Assembly: GCA_024231955.1 (NCBI GenBank)
Contig: JAAEPZ010000173.1
Coordinates: forward strand, 62,001-126,000
Origin: a bacterium
GTDB taxonomy: Bacteria > Krumholzibacteriota > Krumholzibacteriia > JACNKJ01
DNA length: 64,000 nt
Reading direction: 5' to 3'
In this document: piece by piece, positions 44,033 to 52,999 of the stretch
Numbering within the stretch: the first letter of the stretch is position 1
How the letters are laid out: every line of letters begins with the position of its first letter
Made by a program: the position numbers and the translations under genes
The notes under the pieces: generated by a model
Seen by the model: only the letters and a program-made list of their open reading frames with translations
Told to the model about the DNA's origin: nothing
The model's database searches: none

Positions 44033-44794
44033 TTAATTCCCTTCGCCAAGTAGGTCCTCAAGAACGACACGGGCCGTGGTGGTCATCGTCTCATAGGCCA
44101 GGTCATTGGGGTGGATATCATCGATCGCCAGCTCGGCAGGGAGGAATCCCTGCTCATCGGCCAACGCCGCAAAGAAATCTATCACGGGATACCCCCGTTC
44201 CGCCGCCAGGTCCCGCAGCCACTGGTTGAAGGGGAGCATAAGACCGTTGATGCCGTTGGGGTCCTTGTTGCCCTTGGAATCGTAAACCACGTTGCCGTCG
44301 ACGCGGACCGGCAGCGATGTGGCCAGCACCGGCTTGATCCCGGCACTCTCGGCCAGATCGAGCATATCCAGCAGCGCCTGCTGCGTGCCCTTGTAGCTCA
44401 CTCCGGGACGGAAGGTGATTGCGCAGGCCTTGATCACAACCGCGCGCGGCTGCAGGTCGAGGACATCCTGCTTGAAGCGGAGCAGGTAGTGGCTGGGCCA
44501 TTGGCCGCCCACACCCCGTTCCGCAACATCAAGGTCACCGAGTTTCCCCTCGGGACTCCAGCGCCTCGTAATCGATGCGCCGAGTATCACCACATCGGGA
44601 CGTTTACCCGATTCAAGACGGGCTCGGTTGGCCTCTTCGAAGAAATCGGTACGTGTGAAGCGCTCACTGATCACTTCGACCTTGCTCATGGCCGAGAGGG
44701 CGCTCTGCCTGTAGCACCACGCTTTCCAGGTGACCGCCACCAGCAGGAGCAGCAGAATGCCTATCGGAATTATCGTTCTGATCATCTTGCACAT
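44033..44794 (-). CDS. Membrane-anchored SGNH/GDSL-type hydrolase or acetyltransferase-like protein
   Basis: The 253-residue protein has one N-terminal membrane helix (IIPIGILLLLLVAVTWKAW) and a periplasmic domain with SGNH-like blocks. VVILGASITRRWS matches block I (the catalytic Ser in GASIT), VIKACAITFRPG suits a middle block, and DDIHPNDLAYET matches block V (Asp and His of the triad). Proteins of this class remove or transfer acyl groups on carbohydrates. Its place between glycosyltransferases suggests it edits O-acetyl or other acyl groups on the exported polymer. The start may be the ATG at 44785 (three codons later), as an AGGGGG site sits 8-9 bases before it. Confidence 0.75.
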   Translation of the reverse strand: MCKMIRTIIPIGILLLLLVAVTWKAWCYRQSALSAMSKVEVISERFTRTDFFEEANRARLESGKRPDVVILGASITRRWSPEGKLGDLDVAERGVGGQWPSHYLLRFKQDVLDLQPRAVVIKACAITFRPGVSYKGTQQALLDMLDLAESAGIKPVLATSLPVRVDGNVVYDSKGNKDPNGINGLMLPFNQWLRDLAAERGYPVIDFFAALADEQGFLPAELAIDDIHPNDLAYETMTTTARVVLEDLLGEGN

Positions 44795-44821
44795 CCCCCT
44801 GAAGTTTGATCCCGAATGCGA

Positions 44822-46006
44822 TCAACGCATCCGGCTTGCGGTGTTTTCTATCATCTCCACCAGACGGTTCGCCAGATCTCTCCAGTCGCAGACCTCCTGC
44901 ACCCAGTTCCGCCCCCGCTCCTCAATATCCCAGCGGACCGAATCGTCCGCCATCAAGCTCGTTATCGCAGCAGCCGCCTCCTCGGGGGTGTTGACTGTCT
45001 GCAGGAAATCCATCTGGTAGCGCTCCACCTCATCCAGAGAGGTGGTCAGCACGGGCTTGCCCATGGCCAGATACTCGAAGAGCTTCATGGGACTGGCTTT
45101 GTGACTGATTGGGATCCGTTCGAACAGGTTGAGACAGATATCCCAACTGCCGATCTCGGCCGGCACCTGGGTGAAGGGCACCGAACCCGGCACCTCGACG
45201 TTGTCGAGCCTCAGCTCCACGATCCGGTTTTTGATCCAGCTCTCCAGACGACCGCCGCCAACGAGGCGAAAATGACATTCCGGGAGCAATCGGGCCGTTC
45301 CGAAGATCATCTCGAAATCGATGAAGTATTCGAAGGCGCCCAGATAACCGATGACGGGACGCCTGCCGCCGTTCGCCTCGCGGGGGATCAGCCCTTTCCG
45401 CACCGTCTCGAAACGTTCGAAATCGACCCCATTGGGCAGCAGGCCGATATCGTAATCGGGATAATCGTCGATCAACGCCCGGCTGATCGAGAGCACCAGG
45501 TCGGCCTCGTTCAACATATGGATGAGCTTCCGGCGGCCATAGCGCAACAGCAGGCCGAAACCGGCTTTGCCGAGTTCGGTCTTGAGCATCGCCTCGTAGT
45601 CGTCGGCCAGATCGAAAATCCGCACCAGCCCTCGGCCCGGGGCGGGCGGCACCTGCAGCAAACCAGCCTGAGGCAGGTTGTAGACGATGAGAGCGTCGGG
45701 AGGATCCTCTTTCATGATCCGCGCAACCTCGCTGCGGCAGAGGAGCCCATAGGAACCCTTCTTCACCAGCTTATCCTTGGGCCAGGTGTGGTTCCACAGC
45801 CAGCCGGGCATTTTCACGTCGATGAGCTTGATGTTGTCGGGCAGGTCGACCTCGATCTCCTGGAAATTCGTCTCGTTGAGATCGGCGGGCGGCGGCTGCA
45901 GTATTGTTATGCGATGACCCATCTTGGCCAACTGGCCGAAAAGGTGATGGTAGCGCGTCCAGTTGACGGCTTTGTACCGGGCCAGGTACGGGAAAAGGAT
46001 ATGCAT
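44822..46006 (-). CDS. Glycosyltransferase (GT-B, GT4-like)
   Basis: A 394-residue GT-B transferase. Its N-terminal domain carries MHILFPYLARYKAVNWTRYH and ALIVYNLPQAGLL; the second domain has IGYLGAFEYFIDFEM, CHFRLVGGGRLESW, SHKASPMKLFEYLAMGKPVL (with Glu of the LFEY motif at the donor site). It should add a sugar to the lipid-linked oligosaccharide. Its start codon overlaps the stop of the upstream glycosyltransferase by one base, and the SGNH gene follows after 27 bases. Confidence 0.85.
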   Translation of the reverse strand: MHILFPYLARYKAVNWTRYHHLFGQLAKMGHRITILQPPPADLNETNFQEIEVDLPDNIKLIDVKMPGWLWNHTWPKDKLVKKGSYGLLCRSEVARIMKEDPPDALIVYNLPQAGLLQVPPAPGRGLVRIFDLADDYEAMLKTELGKAGFGLLLRYGRRKLIHMLNEADLVLSISRALIDDYPDYDIGLLPNGVDFERFETVRKGLIPREANGGRRPVIGYLGAFEYFIDFEMIFGTARLLPECHFRLVGGGRLESWIKNRIVELRLDNVEVPGSVPFTQVPAEIGSWDICLNLFERIPISHKASPMKLFEYLAMGKPVLTTSLDEVERYQMDFLQTVNTPEEAAAAITSLMADDSVRWDIEERGRNWVQEVCDWRDLANRLVEMIENTASRMR

Positions 46007-47394
46007 CAGTCGAGTACCGTCCCCTTTGCCGACCGCTGATCGAGGCCGATCATGCCATCCAGTAGGCCCGCCAGCCGTCGGGTCAATCCCGCGCGGCTGA
46101 ATCGGTCCAGCTCCTCCGGTCTCCGTCGCAGAGTCTGACGCGGCAACTCGACGATCTCCAGAATCGCCCGCCGCAGTCCACCCTGATCCTCCGGGGCGAC
46201 AGCGTAACCGCCTTTGACCGAACGGACAAGGTCAGGTGTCGCACCCGGAGCCGATACTGTCAATATCGGACGTCCGGCGCGGATGTACTCGAATGTCTTG
46301 GCCGGCACCTGCATGCGGAAGTGCGGACTGTTCTGGAAGAGCAGCAACGCGTGAGCCGCCTCCAGATGTGCGGGTATCTCGCCGTGAGGCACGAAATCGA
46401 TCACCTCAACGCAACGGCTGAGCGCGGCAGACTTCATGAGTTCGCGGAACGCCGGCATGGTGGTGTACTCGCCACTGCCGACAAGGCGCACCCGCACCGA
46501 ATCGGGAGCAAGCAGCCCCTCCTCAAGCAGATCGCGCACGGCGATCAGGAACGGATCGGGAACTCGGAGCTCCTGTGCGGGGAAGAACTCCCCCGCGTGG
46601 AGAAACATGAAGGGACCGTCGGCCGGCGGAGAGGCCAGATCGTCAACGAAATCGGCGGGATCGAAGCCGTTGGTGATCACCTCGACCTTGTCGTCGGGTA
46701 AGTCCGGATAGGCCCCCTTGAGCGCTGCGGCCAGGGGCACCGTGTTGGCGATCACACGCTGCGTGCGGCTCATGATATCCCGCTCCAGTTTGCGGCAGAT
46801 GCGCCCCTTGCGGGTCGTGAGCAGACCCGCAGGGAACTGGAGCGTCCAGGGGTCGCGAAAATCGATCACCCAGGGGATCCCCGTCATGCGCGACAGGGCG
46901 CGACCGATCAGGTGGGCCGTCGGCGGCGGGCTGGTGCTGTAGATCACGCGGGGGCGATGACGGATGATCATCCAGAGTCCGATCAGCAGACCCGGAAGGT
47001 ACCAGCCGACATAGCCGTCGGGGGTGGTGAAAAAATCCTTCACCTTTCGCGCCAGTCCACCGCCGCCGGTCTCCTCGACGGTGGAGCCGCCGGTGGATTC
47101 GGTCGCGTCACCCGCCCCGGCACCGCCACCTCCCAGAACCCTTTTGACGACTTTCCTGCAGGCGACAATGGCGGCCAGCGCATTCCAGACCGGCGAGTGA
47201 TAGACGGGCGTGCCCGGCGGCACCTCGGCGAGCAGCTTGGGATCCAGTCGGGGATGTTTGGTGCGCTTGAGCGTCAGTATCAGAGGTTGCCAGCCATGCT
47301 CGGGCAGGTAGCGGCTGAACTTCAGGGTACGCAGCATACCGCTGCCGCCGACGGGCGGATAACCGTGGCTGATCATCAACACCTTGCGCTTCAC
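46006..47394 (-). CDS. Glycosyltransferase family 4
   Basis: A 462-residue GT-B transferase beginning KRKVLMISHGYPPVGGSGMLRT, a typical GT4 N-terminal loop binding the acceptor. It has a Gly/Thr-rich insertion of about 25 residues (GGGGAGAGDATESTGGSTVEETGGGG) near residue 95 that is unlikely to be structured. The donor-binding part contains FMFLHAGEFFP, VRLVGSGEYT and FQNSPHFRMQVPAKTFEYIRA. It overlaps the hydrolase gene by four bases and the next transferase by one, so it is in a tight operon. Confidence 0.85.
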   Translation of the reverse strand: MKRKVLMISHGYPPVGGSGMLRTLKFSRYLPEHGWQPLILTLKRTKHPRLDPKLLAEVPPGTPVYHSPVWNALAAIVACRKVVKRVLGGGGAGAGDATESTGGSTVEETGGGGLARKVKDFFTTPDGYVGWYLPGLLIGLWMIIRHRPRVIYSTSPPPTAHLIGRALSRMTGIPWVIDFRDPWTLQFPAGLLTTRKGRICRKLERDIMSRTQRVIANTVPLAAALKGAYPDLPDDKVEVITNGFDPADFVDDLASPPADGPFMFLHAGEFFPAQELRVPDPFLIAVRDLLEEGLLAPDSVRVRLVGSGEYTTMPAFRELMKSAALSRCVEVIDFVPHGEIPAHLEAAHALLLFQNSPHFRMQVPAKTFEYIRAGRPILTVSAPGATPDLVRSVKGGYAVAPEDQGGLRRAILEIVELPRQTLRRRPEELDRFSRAGLTRRLAGLLDGMIGLDQRSAKGTVLD

Positions 47395-48359
47395 TCTGCT
47401 CCTCCCGGTCGTGTTCCATATTCATGTTCAAGCCAGTCATCTATTAAAGCAAACAGATGTTCCTGGGCGTCATCGGGGGCCATCTCATGATTGCTCCCCT
47501 CGATAATCCGCTTCGTGTAGGGGCGCTCACTGCCCGCCAGGCAGCACTTCTCGAATTCACTCTCGAAATCGTAGCGCGCCCGCTCCTGTTCACTGTAGAT
47601 CCAGAGCATCTTGACACGTCCGGCGACATTGTCATAGGCCTGAAGAAAGATCCGGTTGATCCCCTCGGGGATACTGCGCTCTCCCCCCTCTCGCCCGCCT
47701 GCGCCAAACAATCGGCCCAGTCTGCGGGTGATGGTTTTCCGGATGAGGCCGTACTCGCTCTTGCCGGTGAAGAAATTGCGCCAGGCATCGGGGTTGAACA
47801 GCTTCTTCAAGTAGAGCATCAGAATGAAGTCGGAGTACTCTTCACTGATCTGATCCGCGAAATCGGATTCCTGATCGAGCACTTTGACGGGCAACTGAAA
47901 ACCGATGATGCCATCCACCATCGAATCGGCATCGGCCAGGTAGAGGGCGGTGATCGCCCCGCCGCACAGACCGCAGGCGATGACCCGCTCGACCCCGGTC
48001 TCCTCCTTGAAGGCCCTCAACGCATTGACCGCATCCCCCTTGAAGAACCCATTCTGGATCCTCTCGTGCAGATCGGGTACTTCGCGCCCGGGCAGCTCAC
48101 CCTCGGCATCGCCGGTGCCGTGAAAGTCAAAACGGAAGACATGGAGCCCTCTGGTTGCGGCAAAACGGGCCAGCTTCAGATGCAGCCGGTGCGGTCCGAC
48201 GCGGTGTTTGAGCCCGGGGCTGAGCAGAAGCAGACCCAGCTTGTCCGGTCCGGTTGCCGTTGGGCTGGTGACGATCCCCGGCAAACGCACACCGTCGCTC
48301 TCGAAGGTGACAATCCGCTCGGCAAGGTTGAGCGCAGGAACCCCGTAAACCGTTTGCAT
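47391..48359 (-). CDS. Alpha/beta hydrolase 1, exosortase-system associated (Cys at nucleophile elbow)
   Basis: The 322-residue protein is an alpha/beta-hydrolase fold: LSPGLKHRVGPHRLH near the oxyanion region, FRFDFHGTGDAEG (the conserved DFxGxGxS-type turn), and the nucleophile elbow ACGLCGGA with Cys132 where most relatives have Ser. Hydrolases of exosortase-A clusters typically have a Cys here. The start at 48359 (MQTVYGVPALNLAE) has GGTGG upstream, and shares a base with the stop of the second hydrolase gene. A role in acyl or thioester processing together with the ACP system is reasonable; the substrate is unknown. Confidence 0.82.
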   Translation of the reverse strand: MQTVYGVPALNLAERIVTFESDGVRLPGIVTSPTATGPDKLGLLLLSPGLKHRVGPHRLHLKLARFAATRGLHVFRFDFHGTGDAEGELPGREVPDLHERIQNGFFKGDAVNALRAFKEETGVERVIACGLCGGAITALYLADADSMVDGIIGFQLPVKVLDQESDFADQISEEYSDFILMLYLKKLFNPDAWRNFFTGKSEYGLIRKTITRRLGRLFGAGGREGGERSIPEGINRIFLQAYDNVAGRVKMLWIYSEQERARYDFESEFEKCCLAGSERPYTKRIIEGSNHEMAPDDAQEHLFALIDDWLEHEYGTRPGGAE

Positions 48360-49207
48360 TAACCCACCTCGCTGCCGGGGGACGGCGCACTGTTCGTGAA
48401 CCAGTCCACAATCGGATCGAACAGCTGTGGGCACCCTGTGGCGAAGATCTTCTGTTCGCTCCAGATCGGGGAGTAGGGCAAGGTGGTCAACCGGGAAGCG
48501 GGATCACTGGCCAGGCAGGCTTCGAAAACCCGGCGGCTGTCGCCGTCGGCGGCAGCCCCCTCGCTGCGCACCAGCGACAGCACGAGACCGGGTCCCCGCC
48601 AATCGACAGGTTTTTTGCTGAGATCTATTTGAGAACAATCGGTGTAGAATTCGCGGCTCAGATGATAGCCGTCGATGTTGAGGAGACCCGAATCCTCCAT
48701 TTTGGCGAGAAGCGTCTCGCGATCCTCCCGCACTTCGCCGAAAATACTCATCTGGGTAGTGAGGTTGCTGCGGAGCGCCTTTTTGAGATAGGCACCGCCA
48801 GAGGCCAAAGGATTGATGACGGCAACGGACGCGGCAGCCACATCGGCGGCATGGCGCAGGGCCAATGTGCCCCCGAAGCGGAAGCCGAACAGGTGCAGAT
48901 CGGTCAGGTTCTCACTGGTGCGGAAATGTTCGGCGGCTGCACGGATGTCGGCGGCTGCCGTGGACAGATTCATGTCATGGTGGGCACGATCACTGTCACC
49001 GTATCCTCGCAGATCGAAACGGAGCACCGGCACACCGGCATCGCAGAGGGCGCGAGCCAGATTGGTCGAGGCGCGCCCCACCCACAGCTTCTCTTCACAG
49101 ACCGGGTGAATCATGATCACACCGGCGCCGTTCAGGCGTCGGGCGGGTCGGTAGATAATCGAGAAGAGGTTTTCACCCTCTACGGGAATGAAATCAAATG
49201 CTTCCAA
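48359..49207 (-). CDS. Alpha/beta hydrolase 2, exosortase-system associated (Arg at nucleophile elbow)
   Basis: The 282-residue protein has the alpha/beta-hydrolase core: IMIHPVCEEK, VLRFDLRGYGDSD and the elbow LFGFRFGGT, in which the nucleophile position (residue 110) is Arg, so normal hydrolase chemistry is unlikely. This substitution is shared by relatives in exosortase-A clusters as far as I recall. It is probably a structural or regulatory partner of hydrolase 1, with which it is coupled by a one-base overlap (TAATG). It starts the operon that runs down to 42883. Confidence 0.82.
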   Translation of the reverse strand: MEAFDFIPVEGENLFSIIYRPARRLNGAGVIMIHPVCEEKLWVGRASTNLARALCDAGVPVLRFDLRGYGDSDRAHHDMNLSTAAADIRAAAEHFRTSENLTDLHLFGFRFGGTLALRHAADVAAASVAVINPLASGGAYLKKALRSNLTTQMSIFGEVREDRETLLAKMEDSGLLNIDGYHLSREFYTDCSQIDLSKKPVDWRGPGLVLSLVRSEGAAADGDSRRVFEACLASDPASRLTTLPYSPIWSEQKIFATGCPQLFDPIVDWFTNSAPSPGSEVG

Positions 49208-49278
49208 GCATGCCTCCGCTAAGCGGCGTGGGTCCTTCCATCCTTTTTATACTTCTTTATACTTCGGTCAATCGCTTG

Positions 49279-50553
49279 TCATAGTCGATCGTTGTAGCGC
49301 TCAATGAGATGCTGGAGCTGGCTCGAGTGAATCAAGCCCTCCTTGAGCTTCAGATTCATGGCGTCAATCTGCGACCGGTCGGCCTGAGGCAGATGGAAGC
49401 TCGAGTAATCGAGAGTATCGTAACTGAGGTCGACATCGCTCCAGCTGCCCGGCGTGTTGATGATGGAGCCGACCTCCCGGGGGCCCAGATAATAGGGCGC
49501 CCCTGCAGCTTCATCCAGGAAGTCGTTGGGCCAGGTCGGCTGATTCCTCGCTGCACGCTCATGATTCTGGATGTCGGCCAGAACACAGTCCATGGCCACC
49601 ATGTTCGTCCCGAACATCATATAGTTGGGGCTCGAATGGCCGCTTGGTCCAGTGGGGAACAGGTCGGTGGCGTGGGTCTCGGAGAAGGTGCGACCCTCGT
49701 AGTGCCACGTCATATAGGCCGCCTCGGTGACGATCAGACGGGTCTTGCCCAGGATATGCCCCGACGAGGCCAGTTGCGCAATGTTCGTGAAACGCTCGAT
49801 ATGCAGATCCGATGGATCCTCCTGGCTGCCGAAATGATTCTTCAGGCTGCCGGTGACATAGCTCTTGTGCCCCTTCTGCAGACAGACGTTGATAAGATGG
49901 TCCGCCTGACTGAGCACCTTCGGAAATCTGTGGGTGGTGCTGATCGCCGGGAAGTAGACGGTCGCGTTGCCGTCCCACTCCACATTGTTCTGGTTCACGT
50001 ACTCGACATCGGAATCCCAGCGCTCCCGCCAATAGTCGGGGAAGACCCGCACGACATCGAATACTTTCATGTCGTCGGCATCAACTCCGAATTGCTTCAG
50101 GCTCTCGATGACGGCATAGGCCATCTCCACCGTCTGGTTGGCGTTCTCATCGTAACTGTTGAGATTGAGCTTGATGGCGATCTTGTGCCCGGGTTGATAG
50201 CCGACCAGCAGGTTCTCCCAGGCGTGGATGATGTTTTCACGTCCGGTGAGTTCACAGAGACCCCGTGCAAACATGTCATTCATGACGGGCATCTTGACGT
50301 GTTCCCAGAACTCATCCGAGGAGAAATTCCAATCCTGCATGTAGCCGCAATGCACCCTCACCACCTTTTCGGGTGCAGGAGCACCCCAAGCCGAGGGCAC
50401 GGTGCCCAGACCCGGCAGGGACAGGTAGCCGAAGGCGCCGGCTGCCGCCAGGGAGCTCAATTTCAGGAAATCCCTCCGCGAGTACTGATGAATCTGCTCG
50501 GCGGTGGGCCGGTAGCCGCGCTCGCCTCGACTGTGTCTGCATGATTTGGACAT
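49279..50553 (-). CDS. Tat-exported DUF362-domain protein
   Basis: The 424-residue product carries a twin-arginine signal, SRRDFLKLSSLAAAGAFGY, after an N-terminal stretch. The mature part resembles DUF362 proteins: GHKIAIKLNLNSY, VFDVVRVFPDYWRERW, DHLINVCLQKGHKSYVTGSLKNH, FGTNMVAMDCVLADIQNHE. Some DUF362 proteins carry ferredoxin-type clusters, but I see no such Cys motif here, so the cofactor is unclear. The start is ATG 50553, preceded by AAGAGG. It lies 71 bases upstream of the hydrolase genes on the same strand. Its role in the EPS locus is unknown. Confidence 0.8.
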   Translation of the reverse strand: MSKSCRHSRGERGYRPTAEQIHQYSRRDFLKLSSLAAAGAFGYLSLPGLGTVPSAWGAPAPEKVVRVHCGYMQDWNFSSDEFWEHVKMPVMNDMFARGLCELTGRENIIHAWENLLVGYQPGHKIAIKLNLNSYDENANQTVEMAYAVIESLKQFGVDADDMKVFDVVRVFPDYWRERWDSDVEYVNQNNVEWDGNATVYFPAISTTHRFPKVLSQADHLINVCLQKGHKSYVTGSLKNHFGSQEDPSDLHIERFTNIAQLASSGHILGKTRLIVTEAAYMTWHYEGRTFSETHATDLFPTGPSGHSSPNYMMFGTNMVAMDCVLADIQNHERAARNQPTWPNDFLDEAAGAPYYLGPREVGSIINTPGSWSDVDLSYDTLDYSSFHLPQADRSQIDAMNLKLKEGLIHSSQLQHLIERYNDRL

Positions 50554-50740
50554 GACCAACCTCTTGACGCTTGAATTGCTCCTGTTTACGAATCCGCAAA
50601 TCCGACAGGTCGCAGATTGCAGAGATGCACATCACTCCGGCGACAAGACCATTGCAGATCAAGCCGCGATAAAGCTGATGCTTTCCCATTGTCACGAGAT
50701 AAGCATAGCAGAATGTACGGGAAATACCACTACGCAGACA

Positions 50741-52054
50741 TCATGCCGGGACCTTTCGGGGATTATCACTCCCCGGGGGGCTGTCCCCGGCAGGCGGCAA
50801 CTCATCGGAAACGGGGGGCTCCTCCATGGCCTCCATGGCCTTCTCCACCTTCAGCATGTAGATCAGGGTCTCTTTCTTGTAGAGATGTTCGAGCGCAAGT
50901 GCCGATGCCGCCACGAGATAGAGCAACCACTCATGCGCTTTCACCGAAAACTGCGTGTTGAAGCAGAAGCCGATCAGGGATATACCGAAGGCCTCGGCCC
51001 ATAACACCTCCCGACCTTTTGGCTTGATCTTGCCGAAACGGCGCCATGATCGATAAAGGCTGAGCAAGGCGGTAATCAGGATACCAAGGTAGCAGACGCC
51101 GCCGGCGATACCGGTCTCCGCAAAAACCTTGATTATCGTATTGTGCGCCTGGATGGCGGCGCCGGCTCCGAAGTCGTCGGAGAGCTCCGGAAAACGGCCC
51201 GACCCCACGCCGATGATGGGGTTGCTCTTGAGCATGGCCCCACCGGCATACCAGGCATCGAAACGATTCTGCACACTCTCATCCTTGCCGCTGAAATCCT
51301 GGGCGTCGCCGCGTGTCAGCAGCATCTTGCTGCCGAGGATGAATACGATGACCACCGCCGGAATCAGCAGAGCCCACCGGCCCAGCTTGCCCAGGGAGCG
51401 GCCGCGGAGCATCGAAAGTCCCATGACCAGCGACAATCCCAGAAGCCCGGCACGGCTGATCGTCCGGATGTCCACATAAATGAGGGCAAGCAGAAGTGGA
51501 ATCGGTATCAACTTGAGGAAGATGTTCTTGTTCAGGTCGATGAACTTGAAGACGATCGGCCAGGCGCAGACAACGATCAGAGCGAGATCATTGGCCCCGC
51601 TATAGGCGCCGTAACTGCTGAGTCGGCCCCCCGTGAGCTGGGGGTGATCCAATCCCTGGGAGTGATAGACCCACATTGCCTGTACGGCGATGACCCCCAC
51701 GGCCAGCGATATGAAGGACCATAGCCGGGTCAACCTCTTCTCGGTTGTCATCTGGCTCAGGACCAGGAAATAGACGATCCCCAGCTTGCTCCACTCGATC
51801 GTTACCTCGATCACCCAGGGGATATAGAAAAACTGAAGTATCGAAAAGGTTTGAGCGAGGATGAAACCGATGATAAAGTAGCTCAACTTCCGATCCTGCT
51901 TGAAATTCGAGCTTTGCTTTGGTCCCACCATCCAGGCCAGAAGAGCAAGTATGGCGATCAGGAAGAAGGGGCGTGCGGCAGCCAGTGCCGGTATGAGAAC
52001 ACCGGGTTGGAAGATTGCGAAGAATGCGAGAAGCACAGTCAGAAAATAGGCCAA
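50741..52054 (-). CDS. O-antigen ligase / Wzy-type polymerase family protein
   Basis: The 437-residue membrane protein has about ten to eleven predicted transmembrane segments, with a large periplasmic loop rich in polar residues (MLLTRGDAQDFSGKDESVQNRF, then GVGSGRFPELSDDFGAGAAIQAHNTIIKVFAETG) that is typical of the Wzy_C domain: the His and Asn in AHNTII correspond to the conserved loop residues. This family polymerises or ligates lipid-linked repeats on the periplasmic face. It precedes the exosortase gene on the opposite strand, with a shared 75-base promoter region. The C-terminal tail is Pro-rich and hydrophilic. Confidence 0.83.
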   Translation of the reverse strand: MAYFLTVLLAFFAIFQPGVLIPALAAARPFFLIAILALLAWMVGPKQSSNFKQDRKLSYFIIGFILAQTFSILQFFYIPWVIEVTIEWSKLGIVYFLVLSQMTTEKRLTRLWSFISLAVGVIAVQAMWVYHSQGLDHPQLTGGRLSSYGAYSGANDLALIVVCAWPIVFKFIDLNKNIFLKLIPIPLLLALIYVDIRTISRAGLLGLSLVMGLSMLRGRSLGKLGRWALLIPAVVIVFILGSKMLLTRGDAQDFSGKDESVQNRFDAWYAGGAMLKSNPIIGVGSGRFPELSDDFGAGAAIQAHNTIIKVFAETGIAGGVCYLGILITALLSLYRSWRRFGKIKPKGREVLWAEAFGISLIGFCFNTQFSVKAHEWLLYLVAASALALEHLYKKETLIYMLKVEKAMEAMEEPPVSDELPPAGDSPPGSDNPRKVPA

Positions 52055-52129
52055 GCCGAATCCCTTTCATACGCGATTCATCTGTTTCTAACCTATCATC
52101 GGCCGCAGGACGAGTAAATTTAGGAAACG

Positions 52130-52999
52130 ATGCAGTTTACATCAAAGAACAGAGTCGGAGAAAAGACGTTTCCAACGGAAAACGTGCTGACGTTTCTGGT
52201 CTTCACGGCATTTCTGATTCTCTACCGCGGAACCCTGATCGGTCTGTTCGGCCAGTGGTTGCAGGATGATAACTACAGCCACTGCCTGCTGGTGCCCGCT
52301 CTTTCGGGAATTATCCTCTGGCGAAACCGGAAACGGATCCCCCGTGACAGGGTCGCCGGCATGCGCGATTCCCTGCCTCTCCTGATACCGGGGCTGCTGC
52401 TCTTCGTGATGGGTCAGGCCGCCGCCGAGCTGTTTACGCTTCGCCTGTCGATGCTCCTCATTTTCTGGGGCCTGGTTCGTGGCCTGTGGGGTGCCGACTG
52501 CTTCCGGACCATCCGCTTCCCCATGCTGTTTCTCATCTTCATCGTCCCCCTACCCTATGTGCTTTTCTATCGCGCGGCGTTCCCGCTGCAACTGGCCAGC
52601 GCCGCCGCCAGCGCCGAAGTGCTGGACTTCATCGGCGTGCCGCTGGTGCGGACGGGGAACATCATTCACCTGCACAACGCCAGCCTTGATGTGGTCACCG
52701 CCTGCAGCGGTCTCCGCAGCCTTCTGTCGATGATCACCTTCGCCGTACTGGCCGCCGGTCTTATCCCGATGCTCATCAGGTGGCGTATTCTGCTGATAGT
52801 GATGGCGGTGCCGATCGCCATGTTGACCAATGGCCTGCGGATCGTGGCCACGGCAATCCTGGTTCACACCAACGGGGAGGCCTTCCTCCAGGGTACGCTT
52901 CACAACTTTATGGGGCTGCTCACATTCGCCATCGGCATCGGACTGCTCTTTTTACTGGGAGGGGGGTTGAGATGGCGTCGGCAATCCGAGTCAGAATAA
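52130..52999 (+). CDS. Exosortase (EpsH-family transpeptidase-like membrane protease)
   Basis: The 289-residue protein has about eight transmembrane helices. The three catalytic-type residues are recognisable: Cys192 in VTACSGLRSLL, Arg237 in MLTNGLRIVATAIL, and His258 in GTLHNFMG. Exosortases recognise the Pro-Glu-Pro motif of PEP-CTERM proteins and cleave or transfer them, analogous to sortase. It starts at ATG with TTTAGGAAACG before it. It is followed by EpsI, overlapping by 28 bases, so the two are cotranscribed. The surrounding gene content matches the exosortase A (XrtA) system, so I call it that type, though the subtype would need a model search. Confidence 0.9.
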   Translation: MQFTSKNRVGEKTFPTENVLTFLVFTAFLILYRGTLIGLFGQWLQDDNYSHCLLVPALSGIILWRNRKRIPRDRVAGMRDSLPLLIPGLLLFVMGQAAAELFTLRLSMLLIFWGLVRGLWGADCFRTIRFPMLFLIFIVPLPYVLFYRAAFPLQLASAAASAEVLDFIGVPLVRTGNIIHLHNASLDVVTACSGLRSLLSMITFAVLAAGLIPMLIRWRILLIVMAVPIAMLTNGLRIVATAILVHTNGEAFLQGTLHNFMGLLTFAIGIGLLFLLGGGLRWRRQSESE

